Assembly (NCBI RefSeq): GCF_963576675.1
Contig: NC_088911.1
Coordinates: forward strand, 82,799,256 to 82,863,255
Length of the DNA stretch: 64,000 bases
Source: Euphorbia lathyris
Taxonomy: Eukaryota; Streptophyta; Magnoliopsida; Malpighiales; Euphorbiaceae
Direction of reading: 5' to 3'
Below are positions 57,897 to 64,000 of the stretch, one piece after another. The translations under genes were made by a program, and so were the position numbers. The notes under the pieces were generated by a model that was not told where the DNA came from, did no database searches, and saw only the letters and a list, made by a program, of their open reading frames with translations. Within the stretch, counting starts at the first letter, position 1. Every line of letters begins with the position of its first letter.

Positions 57897-60800
57897 ATGT
57901 CTAACGAACCTAAAAAGGACAACGTTAACGATGTTGATTCTAAAGAATGGCAACAAGCTATTGTAGGTGAGATGAAGAGGTTAGGGGCTATTGTGGCTGA
58001 TTTGGTTTCAAACCAAAAGAAATCAAGCCAAAAGAAAGGAGGACGCGGGAGATTGAATTTTGATGATGAACTATCCGAGTCTGAAGAGGAGGAGCAGTTT
58101 GGATACCGAAAAAGGGGTAACGATCGAAAAGATAGTAATCTTAATGCTATCAAACTTAAAATGCCTACTTTTCGAGGAGCTAGTGACCCAGAGGCGTATC
58201 TTGATTGGGTACGAAAGGTTGAAACAATCTTTGACATACATGAGTATTCCGAGGAGAAGAAGGTGAAACTTGTAGTATCCGAACTAACTGAATATGCGGC
58301 TGTTTGGTGGGACCAATTAAAGCGCACAAGAAAAAGAGATGGTGATGAACCCATAAGAACATGGGGTGAATTGAAGAAGGTCATGAAAAAGAGATTTGTG
58401 CCGGCTCACTATTATAAGGAGTTGTTGAAAGAACTCCAATCCATGTCTCAAGGTAACCAATCTGTTGAAGATTATCACAAACAATTGGAGATGGCACTAA
58501 TCCGAGCTGATATACAAGAAGATGAGGAAGCTACCATGGTTAGATTTCTCATGGGAATGAAGAGGGAGATTCGCAACCCTCTTGAGCTACAAACTTATTT
58601 CCACATGGACGAGATGCTCCATAAAGCGATAAAAATTGAGAGACAACTTCAAGAGGTTGAGAAAGGGAGATCAAAGTTCAAAGGCACTACTTCCACTCCA
58701 TGGAAGTCAGATCCAAGAGGTAATTTCAAAACTAAATCTGAATTTAGCTCTAAAAGTGACCAAACGCCTCAGGTTGATTCAAAAGCATTTGGGAAGTTGC
58801 AAATTGGTGGAACTACTCCAAAATACAAAACTACTGAAAAACCCACAAGAACTCGTGAAATTGTGTGTTTTAAGTGCCAAGGGAGAGGGCACTATGCAAG
58901 AGAGTGTTCGAATCAAAAGGCGATGGTTATGAAGCATGGTGAGTTAATATCCGAAAGTGAGTCCGAACATGAATCAGATGATATGCCCACCTTAGAAGAT
59001 TGTAGTGATATAGAAGAGGTGGATAGTAAAGGAGGACATGGAGTTAACTTAGTCACTCGTAGAACATTGAAGATGGGAGTGAGTGGTGACATTGAGCAAC
59101 GAGAGCACATCTTTCATGCTCATTGCAACATACTTGGAAAAACATGCTTACTAATTATTGATGGAGGAAGTTGTTGCAACGTGGTAAGCAATGTGTTAGC
59201 AAGCCGATTAGGGATATCAACAATTCCACATCCCAATCCTTATCGGTTACAATGGTTGAATGATAGTAACGAACTCAAAGTTACTAAACAGGTGCTTCTG
59301 AACTTTTCTATTGGTTCTTTTTCTGATGAGGTATTATGTGATGTAGTACCTATGCAAGCATGTCATGTGTTATTGGGGAGGCCTTGGCAATTCGATCGAT
59401 CAGCACTACATCATGGTCGAACAAATAAATTTACTATTGCTAAGGATGGGAAGAAGTATATTTCGCCACCTTTATCACCTGCTGAAGTGTTTGAAGATCA
59501 GCTCTACATGCAAAGAATGTTACAAGAACAATCTGTGAGAAGGGAAAAGGTTAAGGCGAGAGAAAATAAGAGTGATAAAATCAGTGAGGGTGTGAAGAGA
59601 GAAGAGGTGAGTGAAAAGGCATTAGTGAGGTCGAGAAATGAGGGTGAGAGGAGAGAAAAAGAGAGGAGCATTAACAAAAGCCAAAATCTATCTTTATATG
59701 CTAAATTGAGGGATGTAAAGCAAGCTGATTTTGAAAACAAAAATTTATTATTATTTTATTGTAAGAGTTTTTGTTTATCTTCTGTAAGTCAGTCTAACCT
59801 TCCTTCTAGTATTTCCCCTCTTTTGCAGGAATTCAAGGATTTATTCCCCGAAGAGATGCCTAATAAGTTACCCCCGATTCGAGGAATTGAGCATCAAATT
59901 GACTTTGTTCCCGGAGCACAAATTCCAAATCGACCAGCCTATAGAAGTAACCCTGAGGAGACAAAAGAACTACAAAGGCAAGTCGAGGAACTAATGGCAA
60001 AAGGGTTGATTCGTGAATCTATGAGTCCGTGTGCTGTACCAGTCATCCTAGTACCAAAGAAAGATGGAACTTGGCGGATGTGCATCGATTGTAGAGCCGT
60101 CAATAAAATCACGGTAAAGTATCGTCATCCTATCCCTAGGTTAGATGATATGTTGGATGAATTAAATGGGGCTGTTATTTTCACTAAAATAGATCTTAAG
60201 AGTGGGTACCATCAGATTCGCATGTCATTAGGAGATGAATGGAAAACGGCTTTTAAGACTAAGCATGGTTTATATGAGTGGTTAGTTATGCCTTTCGGTT
60301 TAACAAATGCACCTAGTACTTTCATGAGATTAATGAATCATGTTTTGAGAGAGTTTATAGGTAAATTTGTTGTTGTTTATTTTGATGACATTCTTATCTA
60401 TTCTAAATCTGAGGCAGAACACATAGAACATGTTAAGGTTGTATTAGATGTTTTGAGAGAACAGAAATTATACGCTAACCTTTCTAAGTGCTCATTTTGC
60501 ATGGAGAAAGTTGTGTTTTTGGGTTTTATTGTTTCAGCACAAGGAGTTTCTGTTGATATTGAAAAGGTGAAAGCCATTCAAGAGTGGCCAACGCCAAATT
60601 CAGTTACCGAGGTGAGGAGCTTTCATGGCTTGGCGAGTTTCTATAGGAGGTTTGTGAAGAACTTCAGTACCATTGCAGCACCACTAACCGAGGTAATAAA
60701 AAAGAATGTTGGCTTTAAGTGGGGCAAAGCACAAGAGGATGCTTTTGAGATGCTTAAGGCAAGACTAACTTCTGCCCCCGTTTTAGCACTTCCAAACTTT

Positions 60801-62690
60801 GATAAATCGTTTGAAATTGAGTGTGATGCGTCGGGAGTAGGGATTGGTGCTGTTTTAATGCAAGAGGGTCGACCTATAGCCTTCTTTAGTGAAAAACTTA
60901 GTGGTGCAACCTTAAACTATCCCGCTTATGATAAAGAACTCTATGCATTAGTTAGGGCTTTGCAAATGTGGCAACATTATTTATGGCCTAAAGAGTTTGT
61001 GATCCACACCGATCATGAATCCTTGAAACATCTTAAGGGTCAACAAAAATTGAACCGAAGACATGCCAAGTGGGTGGAATTTATAGAGACGTTTCCTTAT
61101 GTGATTAAGTATAAGCAAGGGAAGGAAAACGTAGTTGCTGATGCATTAAGTAGGAGAGTTAGCTTATTGAATGTGATGCATGCTAAGTGTTTAGGATTTG
61201 AGTATATCAAAGAATTATATGTTGATGATCTAGACTTTGCATCTATTTATAAAGCTTGTGAACTTACTGCTTTTGGAAAATTTTATAGACATGAGGGCTA
61301 CTTATTTAGAGATAATCGATTATGCATGCCTAAATGTTCACATAGAGAATTTCTTGTGAGGGAAGCCCACGGTGGAGGCTTGATGGGGCATTTTGGGGTT
61401 GCTAAGACTTTGGACATGATTTCTGAACATTTCTTTTGGCCTCATATGAAACGTGATGTGGAAAGAATATGTGCTAGTTGTATTAATTGTAAGAAAGCTA
61501 AGTCTAGAGTTATGCCTCATGGTTTATACACTCCATTACCTGTGCCGAATGAACCTTGGACTGCTATATCCATGGATTTTGTGATGGCTTTACCTAGGTC
61601 TAAGAGAGGTAATGATTCCATATTTGTGGTTGTAGATCGCTTTTCTAAGATGGCACATTTCATACCATGCCATAAAACTGATGATGCTATTAATATTGCT
61701 AACTTGTTCTTTAGAGAGGTTGTTCGTCTGCATGGGATGCCAAAGAGTATAGTTAGTGATAGAGATCCTAAGTTTTTAAGCTATTTTTGGAAGACTTTGT
61801 GGAATAAATTGGGGACTAAACTGTTGTTTTCTACTTCTTGTCACCCTCAAACTGATGGTCAAACCGAAGTAGTAAATAGAACTTTAGGACAACTTCTTAG
61901 GGCAGTTATTCAAAAGAATCTTAAGTCATGGGAAGAATGCCTACCATTTATTGAGTTCGCTTATAATAGGGCTATACATTCATCTACTAACTTCTCACCA
62001 TTTGAAATTGTTTATGGTTTTAATCCTTTGACACCATTAGACTTGATCCCTTTGCCTGTTGATGAAAGGAAAAGTTTAGATGGAAAGAAAAAGGCAGAAA
62101 TGGTGCTTAAGTTACATGAACAAGTGAAACAACAACTGGAGAAGAAGAATGAGCATTATGCAAAGCAAGCTAACAAGGGTCGACAATGTGTTCTATTTGA
62201 ACCCGGTGATTGGGTGTGGTTGCATATGCGCAAGGAAAGGTTCCCCGCTCAGAGAAAATCAAAGCTACATCCTAGAGGCGATGGTCCATTTCAAGTAGTC
62301 GCACGAATTGGGGATAATGCCTACAAGCTCGACTTGCCAGGTGAGTATAGTGTGCATGCAACTTTTAATGTGGCTGATTTATCTTTGTTTGATGTAGGAG
62401 ATGAAGATTTGAGGACAAATCCTTTTCAAGAGAGAGGGAATGATGTGATATCAAAAGCACAAGAGCATGGAACAAAGGAGCTTGGAGTTAAGGAGCCTAG
62501 TAGAAGCATGAGGGATCCATTGGAGCTGTCAATTGGACCTATGACGAAGAATCGTGCAAAGAAAGACCAACAAATGCTTAATGGACTCATCTTGAGCTTC
62601 TTTAAACAAGGAATGAATTCTAGCGAAGTCATTAAAGATGGTGTGTTTTTGTGTTGTATCCAAGCCCAAGCCCATAATAGTGATATGTAA
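57897..62690 (+). CDS. Intact gag-pol polyprotein, CRM-like Ty3/gypsy (1597 aa)
   Basis: One unbroken frame encodes all proteins for retrotransposition. Order by residue: gag (about 85-250, [17 protein letters not shown]), CCHC knuckle (about 323-338, [17 protein letters not shown]), protease with [10 protein letters not shown] (about 420) and reverse transcriptase with [12 protein letters not shown] (about 825). RNase H follows ([16 protein letters not shown] about 974; [12 protein letters not shown]). Integrase has an HHCC zinc finger (about 1150-1200) and a DDE core ([33 protein letters not shown]). A GPY/F-like module is near 1462. The last 80 or so residues are read from inside the 3' LTR (from 62441) and end [13 protein letters not shown]... 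The DGGS protease site and this LTR overlap resemble CRM-lineage chromoviruses. No classical chromodomain is obvious. All catalytic residues I can check are present. Confidence 0.96.
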   Translation: MSNEPKKDNVNDVDSKEWQQAIVGEMKRLGAIVADLVSNQKKSSQKKGGRGRLNFDDELSESEEEEQFGYRKRGNDRKDSNLNAIKLKMPTFRGASDPEAYLDWVRKVETIFDIHEYSEEKKVKLVVSELTEYAAVWWDQLKRTRKRDGDEPIRTWGELKKVMKKRFVPAHYYKELLKELQSMSQGNQSVEDYHKQLEMALIRADIQEDEEATMVRFLMGMKREIRNPLELQTYFHMDEMLHKAIKIERQLQEVEKGRSKFKGTTSTPWKSDPRGNFKTKSEFSSKSDQTPQVDSKAFGKLQIGGTTPKYKTTEKPTRTREIVCFKCQGRGHYARECSNQKAMVMKHGELISESESEHESDDMPTLEDCSDIEEVDSKGGHGVNLVTRRTLKMGVSGDIEQREHIFHAHCNILGKTCLLIIDGGSCCNVVSNVLASRLGISTIPHPNPYRLQWLNDSNELKVTKQVLLNFSIGSFSDEVLCDVVPMQACHVLLGRPWQFDRSALHHGRTNKFTIAKDGKKYISPPLSPAEVFEDQLYMQRMLQEQSVRREKVKARENKSDKISEGVKREEVSEKALVRSRNEGERREKERSINKSQNLSLYAKLRDVKQADFENKNLLLFYCKSFCLSSVSQSNLPSSISPLLQEFKDLFPEEMPNKLPPIRGIEHQIDFVPGAQIPNRPAYRSNPEETKELQRQVEELMAKGLIRESMSPCAVPVILVPKKDGTWRMCIDCRAVNKITVKYRHPIPRLDDMLDELNGAVIFTKIDLKSGYHQIRMSLGDEWKTAFKTKHGLYEWLVMPFGLTNAPSTFMRLMNHVLREFIGKFVVVYFDDILIYSKSEAEHIEHVKVVLDVLREQKLYANLSKCSFCMEKVVFLGFIVSAQGVSVDIEKVKAIQEWPTPNSVTEVRSFHGLASFYRRFVKNFSTIAAPLTEVIKKNVGFKWGKAQEDAFEMLKARLTSAPVLALPNFDKSFEIECDASGVGIGAVLMQEGRPIAFFSEKLSGATLNYPAYDKELYALVRALQMWQHYLWPKEFVIHTDHESLKHLKGQQKLNRRHAKWVEFIETFPYVIKYKQGKENVVADALSRRVSLLNVMHAKCLGFEYIKELYVDDLDFASIYKACELTAFGKFYRHEGYLFRDNRLCMPKCSHREFLVREAHGGGLMGHFGVAKTLDMISEHFFWPHMKRDVERICASCINCKKAKSRVMPHGLYTPLPVPNEPWTAISMDFVMALPRSKRGNDSIFVVVDRFSKMAHFIPCHKTDDAINIANLFFREVVRLHGMPKSIVSDRDPKFLSYFWKTLWNKLGTKLLFSTSCHPQTDGQTEVVNRTLGQLLRAVIQKNLKSWEECLPFIEFAYNRAIHSSTNFSPFEIVYGFNPLTPLDLIPLPVDERKSLDGKKKAEMVLKLHEQVKQQLEKKNEHYAKQANKGRQCVLFEPGDWVWLHMRKERFPAQRKSKLHPRGDGPFQVVARIGDNAYKLDLPGEYSVHATFNVADLSLFDVGDEDLRTNPFQERGNDVISKAQEHGTKELGVKEPSRSMRDPLELSIGPMTKNRAKKDQQMLNGLILSFFKQGMNSSEVIKDGVFLCCIQAQAHNSDM
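62428..62440 (+). promoter_or_regulatory. Polypurine tract before the 3' LTR
   Basis: AAGAGAGAGGGAA abuts the 3' LTR start (TGATGTG at 62441), the expected primer site for plus-strand synthesis. It is also coding, since the gag-pol frame passes through it. Confidence 0.85.
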
Positions 62691-63363
62691 AAAGGTTGAT
62701 CATATTTTAAGAGAAGCTTTGGACTTGCATGTGTTTGGCATGTGCAAAACCCATTGGGACTCATTAAAATTAATGCTATAACCTTATAGGTTTGATTGGG
62801 CTTATTTCTAGCTAATTAAAAGGCCCAAATAATGTTAATTAGTGGGCTGAAATTGGGCTCTAAAGGACAAAAACGAATTTAATGTTTTTCCTTGTCTAAT
62901 TAGGATTTCTTTTACCTTGGTGCACTAGGATTCAACTTCCTTTTTAGTTTAGGTTTAGGTTTATTTTGTAGCCTATATATAGGCTTGTATTCTTCATTAT
63001 TTTCATCAATCAGAAATCAATATTTTTATGAACAAAAGTTCTTCTTTTCCTTTGGGAATTATTTTCAATCCGGGATTGAATTCTTTATTGTGAGCTTGAG
63101 AGACCGGGTCATCATTCTTGCAATATTATCTTGATCGTGAACAAGTATTTTGGTAAGGTACTTGTGAATCGCCAAACACTCAGGTTCCAATTTAATTATT
63201 CGAAGGTGTAAGGTCAGATCTCCTTTCATTGTCTTTAATTCTTTGGGATTGGTTTGTTATCACCAATTTATGTTTGTTATTTGATTCTATTAATTCCTTA
63301 AGATAGATCGGGAAAACTTGTTGATTTGGTTATTATCTCTTTTTCATAACCAATATCACATCA
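62441..63363 (+). repeat. 3' LTR of the gypsy element
   Basis: 923 bp, same length as the 5' LTR, with three visible substitutions. The first 250 bp are the 3' end of the gag-pol frame (stop at 62688-62690). Confidence 0.95.
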
Positions 63364-64000
63364 CCTTCCATTCATATTTTTCTTGAATTGCATGTCTCTT
63401 AAGTGCATCTTGCAATTCTCATTTGTTTAAGAATATATCATGCACCTTTAAACTGATCACCCTTGTTGATGCTTGAGATACAATAGGAATCGTGGGTGCA
63501 TCATTAACCTCTAGAAGCCACCTAAATGGACCAACCCTCCTTTTTTGCCAAAGGACATCATCATGCTCGACATATAAATACCCCATATATCTTCACGTGT
63601 CATTTGATCAACAATCAGATCATCAATTGGTTGATCTAACACATGGTTTGGACGTGTATTGGCTTGCGAGGGTTACTCGTCTCAACATTCTCTTCCTTAC
63701 AACCTCGTGATATTTATGCGTCTATTGTTCGCGGTATCAATTCAACACATAGTGGGATCACATAGGTCGGATTCTTCCAACGATACTCTAGGAAGCATCG
63801 TACATCATTATACTATTTTTCCAAGATTTTTGTTTGGACTGTGTTTTGCTTGCATGGACATACGTAGGTCATATGAGGTTAAATCAACACCTACAGAAGT
63901 ATAAATTCTCTCTTTTAACCTCTCCAACTTGATTTTTGTTGAAACCCAAAGTAACTTCGATTCACCACCCACGTATGTCATGGAACTTACAACTTTTTTC
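63364..64000 (-). pseudogene. MULE transposase remnant, N-terminal part
   Basis: The minus strand continues the transposase across the gypsy insertion. FLNK-stop-ELQDALKRHAIQEKYEWK (63364-63436) joins KVYKSNKF at 56238 through the GAAGG/CCTTC duplication, giving a MuDR-type domain. Upstream frames (VISLKVHDIF, VSQAST) fit a MULE N-terminal region but are broken. The window ends before the start of the protein. Confidence 0.75.

Larger units (their letters stand above)
56239..63363 (+). mobile_element. Complete young Ty3/gypsy LTR retrotransposon (CRM-like)
   Basis: A 7125-bp element with 923-bp LTRs starting TGATGTGATATC and ending ATATCACATCA. The flanks are identical CCTTC (56234-56238, 63364-63368). 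A tRNA-Met PBS follows the left LTR and a purine tract precedes the right one. The gag-pol frame is uninterrupted. By eye the LTRs differ at three positions (T/G in 'ccttgttgcac', A/T in 'tatataaagg', A/G in 'accggatcat'), so it inserted very recently. It splits a MULE transposase. Confidence 0.96.

Noticed and set aside
59504..59740. 78-codon hydrophobic minus-strand frame
   Set aside because: Antisense shadow of the Lys/Glu/Arg-rich part of gag-pol.

Overview
The window is nuclear DNA of a flowering plant, most likely a eudicot. It shows GT-AG introns, AT-rich intergenic DNA, abundant MITEs and LTR retrotransposons, two TRIM elements, plant-type LINEs, a Mutator-like element (MULE) and a piece of 25S rRNA. 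Only two host genes can be supported. The rest is transposon-derived or featureless AT-rich sequence. I cannot name the species.

Layout. 1-2992 is the inner part and right edge of a large LTR-retrotransposon-like repeat, which carries a 21-bp palindromic tandem array. 2993-8718 is intergenic DNA holding four inverted-repeat elements, three with 9-bp target-site duplications (TSDs). 8719-34593 is an intact 21-exon gene for TWD40-2, a subunit of the plant endocytic TPLATE/TSET complex (predicted 1332 aa). Its introns 6 and 14 are each about 7 kb because of transposon insertions. Intron 14 holds a four-level nest: intron, MULE-like element, hAT-like element, RTE-type LINE. Each inner layer has a readable TSD. 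35240-37520 is a decayed L1-type LINE interrupted by a TRIM. 39135-39353 is a small single-exon gene for a 72-aa Cys-rich membrane protein. 39354-45430 is dense in MITEs, some nested. 45950-50700 is a second decayed L1 element. 50957-51997 is an isolated antisense piece of 25S rRNA.

52620-64000 is a decayed MULE. It has a Ulp1-like protease remnant on the plus strand and a transposase remnant on the minus strand. The transposase is split by a complete, very young Ty3/gypsy element at 56239-63363. That element has 923-bp LTRs differing at three positions by eye, a CCTTC TSD, and one 1597-codon gag-pol frame that runs into the 3' LTR. It looks like the CRM lineage.

The host genes show no operon-like or pathway relationship. 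The strongest content is the layered insertion history, which can be read from TSDs. I did not find a convincing new defence or metabolic system. The most unusual items are the four-level intronic nest, the intact CRM-like insertion that cuts a MULE with both Ulp1 and transposase remnants, the fold-back LTR-like element in intron 6, and the 21-bp palindromic array.
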